Position numbers and translations under genes: made by a program | Part shown: one piece after another, positions 43,644-52,363 of the stretch | Layout of the letters: every line of letters begins with the position of its first letter | Position numbering within the stretch: position 1 is the stretch's first letter | Notes under the pieces: generated by a model | Seen by the model: only the letters and a program-made list of their open reading frames with translations | The model's database searches: none | What the model was told of the DNA's origin: nothing | Assembly (NCBI RefSeq): GCF_001542855.1 | Contig: NZ_LNBY01000015.1 | Location: 372,001 to 436,000, forward strand | From: Erythrobacter sp. AP23 | GTDB lineage: Bacteria; Pseudomonadota; Alphaproteobacteria; Sphingomonadales; Sphingomonadaceae | Direction of reading: 5' to 3' | Length of the DNA: 64,000 nt

Positions 43644-44420
43644 CTACTCTTCGCCCCGGTTCTTCAGCGCGCGTATTTCCTGCCTCAAGCCCCGCAACTC
43701 GCGCAGGATTTCTTCGCGCTCGTCATGCGCTTCCTCGCTGGTGGTTTCCGCCATCGCATTGACGATTACACCGATGAACAGGTTGAGGACGATGAAGCTG
43801 GTAAGCAGGATGAACGGGACGAAGAACGCCCAGGCATAAGGGTAGAGCTCCATCACCGGACGCACGATCCCCATCGACCAGCTTTCCAGCGTCATCACCT
43901 GGAACAGCGAATAGAGCGAGGCGCCGAGCGTGCCGAACCATTCGGGAAATGCCCCGCCGAACAGCTTCGTCGCCATCACCGCGCTGATATAGAACAGCAG
44001 CACTAGCATCACGATGACGGTCCCGATGCTGGGGATCGCGCTGAACAGGCCGACGATGACCTTGCGCATGCTCGGCACGACCGAGACCAGCCGCAACGCA
44101 CGCAGGATGCGCAGCGCGCGCAGGACGGAGAATTGTTGGCTGGCCGGGATCAGCGCCACGCTGACGATCACGAAATCGAACACGTTCCAGCCATTGCGGA
44201 AAAAGCGCCACCCGTAGGCGAACAGCTTCAGCGCCAGTTCGACGACGAAGATCGCGATCGCCGCCCGATCGAGCGCAATGATGAAGGGCCCGAACCGCGC
44301 CATCACCTCGGGCGAGGTTTCGAGACCGAGCCCGATAGCATTGAGCACGATCACCGCGGTGATCGCGTGCTCGAAGCGGCGGGTCTCGACAAGGGCACGG
44401 ATGCGCTCGCGCAAGGTCAT
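43644..44420 (-). CDS. Voltage-gated sodium channel, NaChBac/NavAb type
   Basis: A 258-residue six-TM ion channel subunit that should assemble as a tetramer. The S4 sensor VLRALRILRALRLVSVVPSMRKV has Arg every third residue. The selectivity filter reads TLESWSM, identical to that of the sodium channel NavAb. After S6 the C-terminal EERREILRELRGLRQEIRAL-like heptads form the usual coiled coil. GGAGG before ATG 44420 fixes the start. In alkaliphilic and marine bacteria these channels serve pH homeostasis and motility. Confidence 0.93.
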   Translation of the reverse strand: MTLRERIRALVETRRFEHAITAVIVLNAIGLGLETSPEVMARFGPFIIALDRAAIAIFVVELALKLFAYGWRFFRNGWNVFDFVIVSVALIPASQQFSVLRALRILRALRLVSVVPSMRKVIVGLFSAIPSIGTVIVMLVLLFYISAVMATKLFGGAFPEWFGTLGASLYSLFQVMTLESWSMGIVRPVMELYPYAWAFFVPFILLTSFIVLNLFIGVIVNAMAETTSEEAHDEREEILRELRGLRQEIRALKNRGEE

Positions 44421-44544
44421 TCGGCCTCCATAGACAGCGAATCGGCCTTCACCGCGCCGCACGAGCCCGCGCATTAACATCGCCGCAAGTCAGCTTCCAA
44501 GCAGGAACGCATCGCGCCCGATCATGCGGAGCGACGATGCCGGC

Positions 44545-47500
44545 TCAACTTGCCAGCAGCGTCGCATTGCCCCCGGCGGCGGTCGTGTCGATGCACACTA
44601 CCCGCTCGGTGGCGAAGCGCTGGACGTAATGCGGACCGCCCGCCTTGGGGCCGGTGCCCGAGAGGCCCTCGCCGCCGAAGGGCTGGCTTTCGACGACCGC
44701 GCCGATCTGGTTGCGGTTTACGTAGAAATTGCCGACCTTGGCGCGTGCCTCGACGAAGGCGCGGGTGTCGTCGTTGCGGCTGTGCAGGCCCAGCGTAAGG
44801 CCATATCCGGTCGCGTTGATATCGGCGATCACCTGCTCCAGATCCTCGGCGCGATACCGCACGACATGCAGGATCGGCCCGAAATTCTCGCGTTTCAGAT
44901 CGAGGATCGAATCCATCTCGATAATGGTCGGCGCGACGAAGCAGCCCGCATTGGCACCGCGATGCAGGCGGCGGCGCCAGACGGGTCGCCCGCCCTTCTT
45001 GCGGCGCGCGACGTGCCGTTCGAGCGAGGACTTGGCATCGGGATCGATCACCGGGCCGACATCGGTCGATAGCTCTTCCGGATTGCCGATGGTCAGCGCT
45101 TCGAACCCGCCGCGGATCATGCGCAGCATTTCGTCGTAGACGTCGTCCTGAATGTAGAGCACGCGCAGCGCCGAGCAGCGCTGACCCGCGCTCTGAAAGG
45201 CCGATGCAACGACGTCGCGCGTAACCTGTTCGGGCAGGGCGGTGGAATCGACGATCATTGCGTTCTGGCCGCCGGTCTCGGCGATCAGCGTGGCGATGGG
45301 GCCGTCGCGCGAGGCGAGGCTGCGATTGATCGCCTGCGCGGTTTGCGTCGAGCCGGTGAAGGCAACGCCCGCGATGCGCGGATCGGAGGTGATGAATTCG
45401 CCCACATCGCCCGCGCCGGGGAGCAGCTGGAAAGCTTCCTCGGGAATGCCCGCCTCGTGACACAGGCGCACCGCCAGCGCTGCGATCAGCGGGGTCTGCT
45501 CGGCGGGCTTGGCGATCACCGTATTGCCTGCGGCCAGCGCGGCGGCTGGCGTGCCGATGAAGATCGCCAGCGGGAAGTTCCAGGGGCTGATGCAGGCGAA
45601 GACGCCGCGGCCATGCAGGCTCAGGCGGTTTTCCTCGCCGGTGGGGCCTGGCAGTGGCATGGGCTGCGTGAACAGGCGCCGCGCCTCATTGGCATAGAAG
45701 CGGAGGAAGTCGACCGCCTCGCGCAGTTCGAGCACCGCATCCATCAGCGTCTTGCCCGCTTCGCGCTGGCACAGGCTGAGGAATTCGTCGGTGTGCTCCT
45801 CGAACAAATCGGCGGCCGCCTCGAGCAGCAAGGCGCGCTTTTCGCCGCCGAGCCGGTCCCAACCGGGCTGGATCGCCTCGGCGCGGGTGATCGCTTCCTC
45901 GACCTCGAAATCGAGCGTGTCCCGCCGCGTGCCGACTTCCGCGGTCAGATCGTGCGGCTTGTTGATCGGCGCACTTTCGCTTTCGGCCCCCGACATAAAG
46001 GTCGGTTCGGCTTCCCAGTGCCTTGCTTCGAGCGCGGCGAGCCGCTCCTGCAGCGGTTCGAGCACGAGCGGGTCGGACAGGTCGACCCCGGCCGAGTTGC
46101 GCCGATCGGGGAAGATGTCGGCGGGCAGCGGGATGGTGGGATTGCGATACGGCTCGAGCGCGGCCAGCTCGGCCACCGGGTCGGTCGCCAGATCGGCGGC
46201 GGGGACTTCGGCATCGGCCATGCGGTTGACGAAGGAACTGTTGGCTCCGTTCTCGAGCAGGCGGCGTACCAGATAGGCCAGCAGATCCTTATGCGTCCCG
46301 GTCGGCGCATAGATGCGCACATTGGTCCGGCTGTTACCCTCCATCTGGGCCAGCGCGCCGTAGATATCCTCGCCCATTCCATGCAGCCGCTGGAATTCGA
46401 GCGGCTTCGAACCGGCGAGCGCCTTGATCGCGCCAATCGTATAGGCGTTGTGGGTTGCGAAGGCGGGGTAGATCGTATCGTCCGCCGCGAGCATCTTCTC
46501 GGCACAGGCAAGGTAGCTGACATCGGTCGCCAGCTTGCGGGTGAAGACCGGGAAATCGGTAAAGCCGCCGACATGGCTGAGCTTGATCTCGGTATCCCAA
46601 TAGGCGCCCTTGACCAGCCGGACAAAGAACTTGCGGTCGTGCTTGCGCGCCAGCCGCGCGGTCCACTCGACCAGCGGGACGCCGCGTTTCTGATAGGCCT
46701 GGATGGCGAGCCCGAAACCTTCCCAGCGGCTGCCGTCGGGCCGGGTGAATAGCGCATCGTCGCGCGCCAGCGCCTCGATCAGGTCCATCGACAGTTCGAG
46801 CCGGTCGGCTTCCTCTGCATCGATGGTGAAGTGGATATTTGCATCGCGCGCGGCAGTGGCGAGATCGCGGACGATCGGCAGCAGGTCGGCCACTGCCAAA
46901 TCGGCGTGGAGGAAGGTGTATTTGGGATGCAGCGCGGAAAGCTTGACCGAAATGCCGGGCGAGGTGCGGACATCGCCGGTCGCCTCCTTGACCAGCCGCT
47001 CGATCGCCTTGTGGTAATTGACCCGGTAGCGCTCGGCATCGTCGAAGGTCATTGCCGCTTCGCCGAGCATGTCGAAGCTGTGCGTCAGGCCGCGCGCGCG
47101 TTCCGGAGCGGCGCGCTTGAGAGATTCGCCAATCGTGCGCCCATAAACGAACTGCCCGCCGAGAATGCGCATGGCCTGCAGCGTCGCCTTGCGGATGACG
47201 GGTTCGCCCAGCCGCTTGACTGCGCTCTTGAGGGTGCGCCGCATGCCCTTCTGCGCTTCCTCGGGCCGTTCGAGCACTTCGCCCGTCAGCATCAGCGAAA
47301 ACGTGGCGGCGTTGACGAAGGTCGAAGAGCTTTCACCCATGTGCTCGGCCCAGTCGATATCGCCGATCTTGTCGCGGATCAGCGCATCCGCGGTTGCCGC
47401 ATCGGGCACGCGCAACAGTGCCTCGGCAAGGCACATCAGGGCGACGCCCTCTTCGGTCGCGAGGCCGTATTGGTGGAGAAAGGCATCGATCCCGCTCGCC

Positions 47501-47682
47501 TTGCGCTTGCGCGCATCCTCGATCAGCCGGATTGCGATTGCCGCCGCTTCCTGGTGCTTGGCGCTCGCCCCAGCCGCCTGCGAAAGCCGTTCGGCGACGC
47601 AGGCATTCTCTTCCGCGCGATAGGCTTCGCGGACGGCTTGGCGGGAAATTGCGGGCAGGGGGGCAGGATCGTGCAGGGCCAT
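44545..47682 (-). CDS. putA: Bifunctional proline dehydrogenase / P5C dehydrogenase
   Basis: A 1045-residue enzyme oxidising proline to glutamate in two steps. The N-terminal half is the FAD-dependent proline dehydrogenase (FFVRLVKGAYWDTEIK), the C-terminal half an aldehyde dehydrogenase with ISPWNFPLAIF, LIAETGGQNAMIV and catalytic Cys in SAGQRCSALR. It is about 270 residues shorter than E. coli PutA: there is no N-terminal ribbon-helix-helix DNA-binding domain, so it does not repress its own gene. CCGGAG precedes the ATG. Confidence 0.95.
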   Translation of the reverse strand: MALHDPAPLPAISRQAVREAYRAEENACVAERLSQAAGASAKHQEAAAIAIRLIEDARKRKASGIDAFLHQYGLATEEGVALMCLAEALLRVPDAATADALIRDKIGDIDWAEHMGESSSTFVNAATFSLMLTGEVLERPEEAQKGMRRTLKSAVKRLGEPVIRKATLQAMRILGGQFVYGRTIGESLKRAAPERARGLTHSFDMLGEAAMTFDDAERYRVNYHKAIERLVKEATGDVRTSPGISVKLSALHPKYTFLHADLAVADLLPIVRDLATAARDANIHFTIDAEEADRLELSMDLIEALARDDALFTRPDGSRWEGFGLAIQAYQKRGVPLVEWTARLARKHDRKFFVRLVKGAYWDTEIKLSHVGGFTDFPVFTRKLATDVSYLACAEKMLAADDTIYPAFATHNAYTIGAIKALAGSKPLEFQRLHGMGEDIYGALAQMEGNSRTNVRIYAPTGTHKDLLAYLVRRLLENGANSSFVNRMADAEVPAADLATDPVAELAALEPYRNPTIPLPADIFPDRRNSAGVDLSDPLVLEPLQERLAALEARHWEAEPTFMSGAESESAPINKPHDLTAEVGTRRDTLDFEVEEAITRAEAIQPGWDRLGGEKRALLLEAAADLFEEHTDEFLSLCQREAGKTLMDAVLELREAVDFLRFYANEARRLFTQPMPLPGPTGEENRLSLHGRGVFACISPWNFPLAIFIGTPAAALAAGNTVIAKPAEQTPLIAALAVRLCHEAGIPEEAFQLLPGAGDVGEFITSDPRIAGVAFTGSTQTAQAINRSLASRDGPIATLIAETGGQNAMIVDSTALPEQVTRDVVASAFQSAGQRCSALRVLYIQDDVYDEMLRMIRGGFEALTIGNPEELSTDVGPVIDPDAKSSLERHVARRKKGGRPVWRRRLHRGANAGCFVAPTIIEMDSILDLKRENFGPILHVVRYRAEDLEQVIADINATGYGLTLGLHSRNDDTRAFVEARAKVGNFYVNRNQIGAVVESQPFGGEGLSGTGPKAGGPHYVQRFATERVVCIDTTAAGGNATLLAS

Positions 47683-47777
47683 ACGACTCCGGGGTAAAGA
47701 AAGGTGTCTCGGGTCACTTGGACCCGCGGTGTTACCCTTTCAAGCTTTGTGAAACACGCTTGTTCCGTAGCGTCGTC

Positions 47778-49265
47778 TCAGGGTCGCTGCGCAAACCAGG
47801 TCTCGACGGCCTGCCGCGCTTCAGCAGGCAGGTGCAGGCCCAGCTTGCTGCGCCGCCACAGCAAATCCTCGGCCCTGCGCGCGTACTCGTGCTCGACGAG
47901 ATAGCGCAGCTCCGCCTCGTACAGCGTGCCGCCGAGATGCCGCCCGAGATCGTCGAGCGAGACGGCCATTCCGAGCACGAGGTCCAGCCGCGTGCCATAG
48001 GCACGGGCGAGGCGCAGAAGCATTTCGGGCGGGACCCAGCTATAGCGCTCGCTTGCTCGCCAGAGAAAGGCGGCGAAATCGCCATCCGGCATGTCGCCGC
48101 CCGGAAGCGGCGCGCGTGCGGTCCATTTCTCGCAAGGCATATCGAGTACCTTGCCGAGCTTTGCCAGCGCATGTTCGGCGAGCTTGCGATAGGTGGTGAT
48201 CTTGCCGCCATAGACCGACAGGATCGGGGCGCCGCCCTCGGCCTCGAGCTCGAAGACATAGTCGCGAGTCACAGTGGAATTGCTCGACGCATTGTCCTCG
48301 TAAAGCGGGCGCACTCCGGAATAGGTGGAAACTATCTCTTCGTTGGTAACCGCGCTGGTGAAATAGCGCGAGGCGGCCTCGCACAGATAGCGGGTCTCCT
48401 CCTCCGAAATCCGCACGGCCTCGAGATCGCCTACATAGAGCTGGTCGGTGGTGCCGATGAGCGTGAAGTCGCGTTCGTAGGGGATCGCGAAGACGATGCG
48501 CCCATCGGGCTGCTGGAAGATATAGGCGTGCTCGCCGGGGAAGCGGCGCGAGACGATGATGTGACTGCCTTTGACGAGCCGCAGATGGGCCGGCGTTCCT
48601 TGGCCGAGCGCGGTCTTCGCCACGCGGTCGACGAAGGGCCCGGCGGCGTTGATCACCGCGCGCGCAGTGACTTGCCGTTCGCCATCGGTATTGCGCAAGG
48701 TCGCGGTCCAGCTCTCCGCAGAACGCTTCAGATCGGTGCATTCGGTGCCCACCAGCACTTTGGCTCCGCGTTCCTGCGCATCCATCGCCGTCAGCACCAC
48801 CAGCCGCGCGTCTTCGACCCAGCAATCGGAGTATTCGAACCCCGTCTTGAGCCGTTCCTGCAAAACGCCGCGATGCGGCGCTACTCGCAAGTCGACGCGC
48901 TTGCTGCGGGGCAGGCTCATCTTCCCGCCGATGCGGTCGTAAAGTGCAAGGCCGAGCCGCAGCATCCATTTGGGCCGCATGCTCGGCTCGTGCGGCATGA
49001 CGAAGCGCAACGGCCAGATGATATGCGGCGCATTGCGCAGCAACACTTCGCGCTCGCGCAGGCTCTCGGCGACGAGGCGGAATTCGTATTGTTCGAGATA
49101 GCGCAGCCCGCCGTGGACCAGCTTGGTACTGGCCGAGGAGGTGTGCGAGGCGAGGTCGTCCTTCTCGACCAGCAGCACCTTCATCCCGCGCCCGGCGGCG
49201 TCGCGCGCGATCCCCGCGCCGTTGATTCCGCCGCCAATGACCAGGAGGTCGCAGGTCTCGCTCAT
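47778..49265 (-). CDS. glpD: Glycerol-3-phosphate dehydrogenase, aerobic
   Basis: A 495-residue membrane-associated flavoenzyme passing electrons from sn-glycerol 3-phosphate to quinone. The FAD site is VIGGGINGAGIARDAAGRG at the N-terminus; TKLVHGGLRYLE, VGTTDQ and STYSGVRPLY are GlpD motifs, with SVYGGKITTYRKLAE near the C-terminal domain. Its ATG overlaps the mtnP stop by four bases. No glpF or glpK lies in the window. Confidence 0.94.
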   Translation of the reverse strand: MSETCDLLVIGGGINGAGIARDAAGRGMKVLLVEKDDLASHTSSASTKLVHGGLRYLEQYEFRLVAESLREREVLLRNAPHIIWPLRFVMPHEPSMRPKWMLRLGLALYDRIGGKMSLPRSKRVDLRVAPHRGVLQERLKTGFEYSDCWVEDARLVVLTAMDAQERGAKVLVGTECTDLKRSAESWTATLRNTDGERQVTARAVINAAGPFVDRVAKTALGQGTPAHLRLVKGSHIIVSRRFPGEHAYIFQQPDGRIVFAIPYERDFTLIGTTDQLYVGDLEAVRISEEETRYLCEAASRYFTSAVTNEEIVSTYSGVRPLYEDNASSNSTVTRDYVFELEAEGGAPILSVYGGKITTYRKLAEHALAKLGKVLDMPCEKWTARAPLPGGDMPDGDFAAFLWRASERYSWVPPEMLLRLARAYGTRLDLVLGMAVSLDDLGRHLGGTLYEAELRYLVEHEYARRAEDLLWRRSKLGLHLPAEARQAVETWFAQRP

Positions 49266-50134
49266 CCGCCCTCGAACAATCGCCCGGCAACCGCATCGAG
49301 CTTGGCGAGGACGGTACGGTCGTGCTTGTCGGGGGCGGTGATGACCGCATCGGCCAGCGCCCGGTCGATCGGCGAGGGGCTGCGCTTCTTCGGCAGGTCC
49401 TCGCAGAAGGCCTCGATTGCCTTGCGCGCCAGTTTCGAATTCTGCTGCATCCGTTCGATTACCTGCGCCACATCGACCGCCTCGCCGTTGGCCTGCCAGC
49501 TGTCGTAATCGGTGACCATGGCGAGCAGCGCGTAGGGCAGCTCCGCCTCGCGCGCCAGCCGGGCCTCGGGCATGCCGGTCATGCCGATCACCTCGGCGCC
49601 CCAGTGGCGGTAGAGGCGACTTTCGGCGCGGGTTGAGAATTGCGGACCTTCCATCGCGAGATAGGTCGCACCCTCGCTGCATTCTCCGCCGGCCTTGGCG
49701 ACCGACTTTGCGGCATGTTTCGAGAGGCGGTGGCACACCGGGTCGGCCATCGAGACATGCGCGACGAAACCGTCGCCGTAAAAGCTGGAAGGGCGGCCCT
49801 TCGTATTGTCGATGAACTGGTCGACCGTCACGAAGCGGCCCGGTGGCAGTTCCTCGGACAGCGAGCCGACCGCGCTGATTGCGAGGATGTCGGTGCATCC
49901 GGCTCGCTTGAGCGCATCGATATTGGCCCGCGAATTGAGCGTCGAGGGCGCAATCCGATGCCCGCGGCCGTGGCGCGGCAGGAAGCGCACGCGGACGTGG
50001 CCGATCCTGCCGCACAGGATCTCGTCGGATGGTTCGCCCCAGGGCGATTGCACCGGGATCCACTGCGCATCCTCGAGTGCATCGATGGCATAGAGCCCCG
50101 ACCCGCCGATGATGCCGATCGTCCAGTCGCTCAT
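49262..50134 (-). CDS. mtnP: S-methyl-5'-thioadenosine phosphorylase
   Basis: A 290-residue phosphorylase that splits methylthioadenosine into adenine and methylthioribose-1-phosphate in methionine salvage. IGIIGGSGLY, FLPRHGRGHRIAPS, AISAVGSLSEEL and YLAMEGPQFSTRAESRLYR are the MTAP signatures; the last also shows phosphate- and base-binding residues. AAAGGA precedes the ATG. Coupling to glpD is unusual in function and probably only a matter of shared transcription. Confidence 0.94.
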   Translation of the reverse strand: MSDWTIGIIGGSGLYAIDALEDAQWIPVQSPWGEPSDEILCGRIGHVRVRFLPRHGRGHRIAPSTLNSRANIDALKRAGCTDILAISAVGSLSEELPPGRFVTVDQFIDNTKGRPSSFYGDGFVAHVSMADPVCHRLSKHAAKSVAKAGGECSEGATYLAMEGPQFSTRAESRLYRHWGAEVIGMTGMPEARLAREAELPYALLAMVTDYDSWQANGEAVDVAQVIERMQQNSKLARKAIEAFCEDLPKKRSPSPIDRALADAVITAPDKHDRTVLAKLDAVAGRLFEGG

Positions 50135-50206
50135 GAAGTTCCTTTGCCCAAACCGCTTGCCAGCACGGCCATGGGGTGGCGACTGGCGCGGCCGGTGTCC
50201 AGCGCT

Positions 50207-50737
50207 TTAGCGCTCGACGATATCGCGGCTCATCGGGGCGAGCTTGGCGAGAAAGCGGTTCTGCGCCGCGAAAGGCACATCTTCCTCGCGCATTGCCTGC
50301 TGGAGGTTCTCGACGATGGCGTTGAGGTCGGCCTTGCGGCTGCCCAGCCCTGAATGCGAGCTCCGCATGTCACGTCCGGTGTAGTCGCAGCCGGCGTTGA
50401 GGATGTAGCAGAACTGCTCGAAAATCGTACGGCGGAAGCGAACTTCATCGTGCCCCGCGAAAATCCCGGCGACGCGCGGGTCGGAAAAGCTGAGATCGGT
50501 GAAACGGTCCGCAATTCGGCGGATGCCCTCGCGCCCGCCGAAATGAGCGGCCATCGCCTCGCCGTCGAAGGGCGTCGCACCGGCATTGGCGTTGCTTTGT
50601 TCGTAGGGCTCGACCGGAATCTCACCCGTCTCGGGGTCGCGCGCGACTTCCTCGACTCCGAATTCGGCATCCCAGTCGACGTTTTCGGCGGGGGCCTGCT
50701 GCATCAGCAGGAGCGGCAGGGTGGCGGTAAACAACAT
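50207..50737 (-). CDS. Exported truncated haemoglobin (group 1-like)
   Basis: A 176-residue protein. A signal-like N-terminus (LFTATLPLLLMQQAPA) leads a 45-residue linker, then a truncated globin: LGGREGIRRIADRF-like helix B, FEQFCYILNAGCDYTGRDM and the proximal His in SSHSGLGS. Truncated globins bind O2 or NO and are normally cytosolic, so export is unusual. Its ribosome binding site AGGAG overlaps the stop region of the upstream barrel gene (11-base gap), so the two are coupled. Haem ligation is inferred from motifs. Confidence 0.8.
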   Translation of the reverse strand: MLFTATLPLLLMQQAPAENVDWDAEFGVEEVARDPETGEIPVEPYEQSNANAGATPFDGEAMAAHFGGREGIRRIADRFTDLSFSDPRVAGIFAGHDEVRFRRTIFEQFCYILNAGCDYTGRDMRSSHSGLGSRKADLNAIVENLQQAMREEDVPFAAQNRFLAKLAPMSRDIVER

Positions 50738-50748
50738 GGTACGGGCTC

Positions 50749-51672
50749 CTAGAATGCGACCTGCGCCTGCAGGAAGGCGCCGCGCTGGCCGGTAAAGGTC
50801 GCGATCGATCCGAGGTCGGCATAGGCGGCGGTAAGAGTGATATTGTCGGTCGGTGCGTAGGCGGCGAACAGGTCGAACCAGTCGTCTTCGCCGAGGCCGA
50901 GATTGTCGGGCTTGCTGCGGAATTCTCCGCCGATGACGAAGCGTCGCGAAAACTGATACGCGACCGCGCCCTCGAACTGCAGCGAGTAATCGTCATCCGC
51001 CACGCTGCCGAAGCCGAGCAGGCCGTTCTGGTTGGCCTTGGTCAGCCGCGCGGCGGCGTTCACCAAAAGGCTATGGCTGAGGAACAGCTTGGTCGCGCTG
51101 AGCGTGACATCGACTCCATCGTCGTCCGCGGCGCCGACGGCTGCGGCGACGGCGCCATCGAGGTTGTGCTTGTATTGCACGCCGAGCGAGACCTGCGGGA
51201 CCAGCGGATCGCCATAGACGAGATCGCCCAGCAGGCGGACCTTGGCCCCGAACACATCCTGATTGAGCACATATCCTTGCCCGATTCCGAGCGCCGCGCC
51301 GACATCCTGCGTGTCGAAATTCTGCCGTGCGTAGCTGAGTTCGACCCGGTCGGCGATGCCGAGAGCAACGCCATGCGACTGGTAGAAATAGTCCGGCAGC
51401 AGGACGGCGGTGACATGCGCCTGGACGCCGATGCCGCGGGATTCCTGTCTGCCTGCGATCGTCGCCCAGTTGGAAATGCCGCCCCCGCTTGCACCATCGA
51501 TGGTGCTGACCGCATTGGTGAGCAACAGCTTTGCATTGTACTCGGCGAACCCTTCTGCGCGCGCAGGCTCCTCGGCCGTGGAAGTCGTGTCCTGCGCGGC
51601 AAGCGGGGCGGGAATGAGGGCCAGAGCCAGCGTCGCAACCGCGGGGGCAGGCGGCCATATGGTCTTTATCAT
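50749..51672 (-). CDS. DUF3034 outer-membrane beta-barrel protein
   Basis: A 307-residue protein with a signal peptide ending PAPLAAQ and then alternating strands typical of an outer-membrane barrel, ending in F. The start AKLLLTNAVSTIDGASGGGISNWATIAG and the SHGVALGIADRVELSYARQNFDT segment fit DUF3034. Function unknown; it could be a pore or a small-molecule binder. It is coupled to the globin gene downstream and divergent from the cupredoxin-like gene (88 bases). Confidence 0.8.
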   Translation of the reverse strand: MIKTIWPPAPAVATLALALIPAPLAAQDTTSTAEEPARAEGFAEYNAKLLLTNAVSTIDGASGGGISNWATIAGRQESRGIGVQAHVTAVLLPDYFYQSHGVALGIADRVELSYARQNFDTQDVGAALGIGQGYVLNQDVFGAKVRLLGDLVYGDPLVPQVSLGVQYKHNLDGAVAAAVGAADDDGVDVTLSATKLFLSHSLLVNAAARLTKANQNGLLGFGSVADDDYSLQFEGAVAYQFSRRFVIGGEFRSKPDNLGLGEDDWFDLFAAYAPTDNITLTAAYADLGSIATFTGQRGAFLQAQVAF

Positions 51673-51760
51673 GGCGCGCCGGATCGCAGCATTTCATGGA
51701 AAACGCGTTAACCCTCTGCGGAGAATTCTTAACTCCCGGTCGTTTACCGGCAGTCTCATC

Positions 51761-52363
51761 GTGATTCGCTTTCTTGCCCTGCTCGCCGCGCTGGCGGCCT
51801 TGCCCGCATCCATCGCATGGGCCGCATCGACTGGCGCGGTGACGGTGCAAATCGTGGACGAGCGCGGCGTGCCTGTGCGCGACGCCGTGGTCGAACTCGA
51901 GACTTCGGGCTGGCGCGGGGGCCGTATCACCTTTCCCTGGCGCATGGCGATGGCGCAAAGAAACGAGCAATTCGTTCCCGGCACGCTGGTGATCGCGCGA
52001 GGGAGCACGGTGGCTTTTCCCAATCTCGATAAGGTCCGCCACTCGGTCTACAGCTTTTCGAAGCCGGCCCGCTTCCAGATCGATCTCTACGGCCGCGACC
52101 AGACGCGTTCGCATACCTTCCCCGTCAGCGGTTCGGTTACGCTCGGCTGCAATATCCATGACGATATGAGCGGATATATCCGCGTGGTCGATACGCCTTT
52201 TGCCGCCAAGACCGACGCCAATGGCTATGTTACGCTGACCGGCGTGCCGTCGGGGGCTGCGACCCTCACCGTATCGCATCCACGCCTGCGCGCGCCCGGA
52301 GGGGAAATGTCGAAGAGCATTTCGGCACGCGGTGCGCAAAAGATCGCGGTCCGCCTGCGGTGA
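51761..52363 (+). CDS. Cupredoxin-like periplasmic protein (methylamine-utilisation type)
   Basis: A 200-residue protein with a GTG start and signal peptide (FLALLAALAALPASIAWA). The fold reads as a plastocyanin-like domain, VARGSTVAFPNLDKVRHSVYSFS at the first copper His, and SVTLGCNIHDDMSGYI giving Cys, His and Met; together this is a type-1 copper site. Proteins of this kind are annotated as methylamine-utilisation protein. The stop overlaps the start of the GGDEF-EAL gene by four bases. Confidence 0.8.
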   Translation: MIRFLALLAALAALPASIAWAASTGAVTVQIVDERGVPVRDAVVELETSGWRGGRITFPWRMAMAQRNEQFVPGTLVIARGSTVAFPNLDKVRHSVYSFSKPARFQIDLYGRDQTRSHTFPVSGSVTLGCNIHDDMSGYIRVVDTPFAAKTDANGYVTLTGVPSGAATLTVSHPRLRAPGGEMSKSISARGAQKIAVRLR

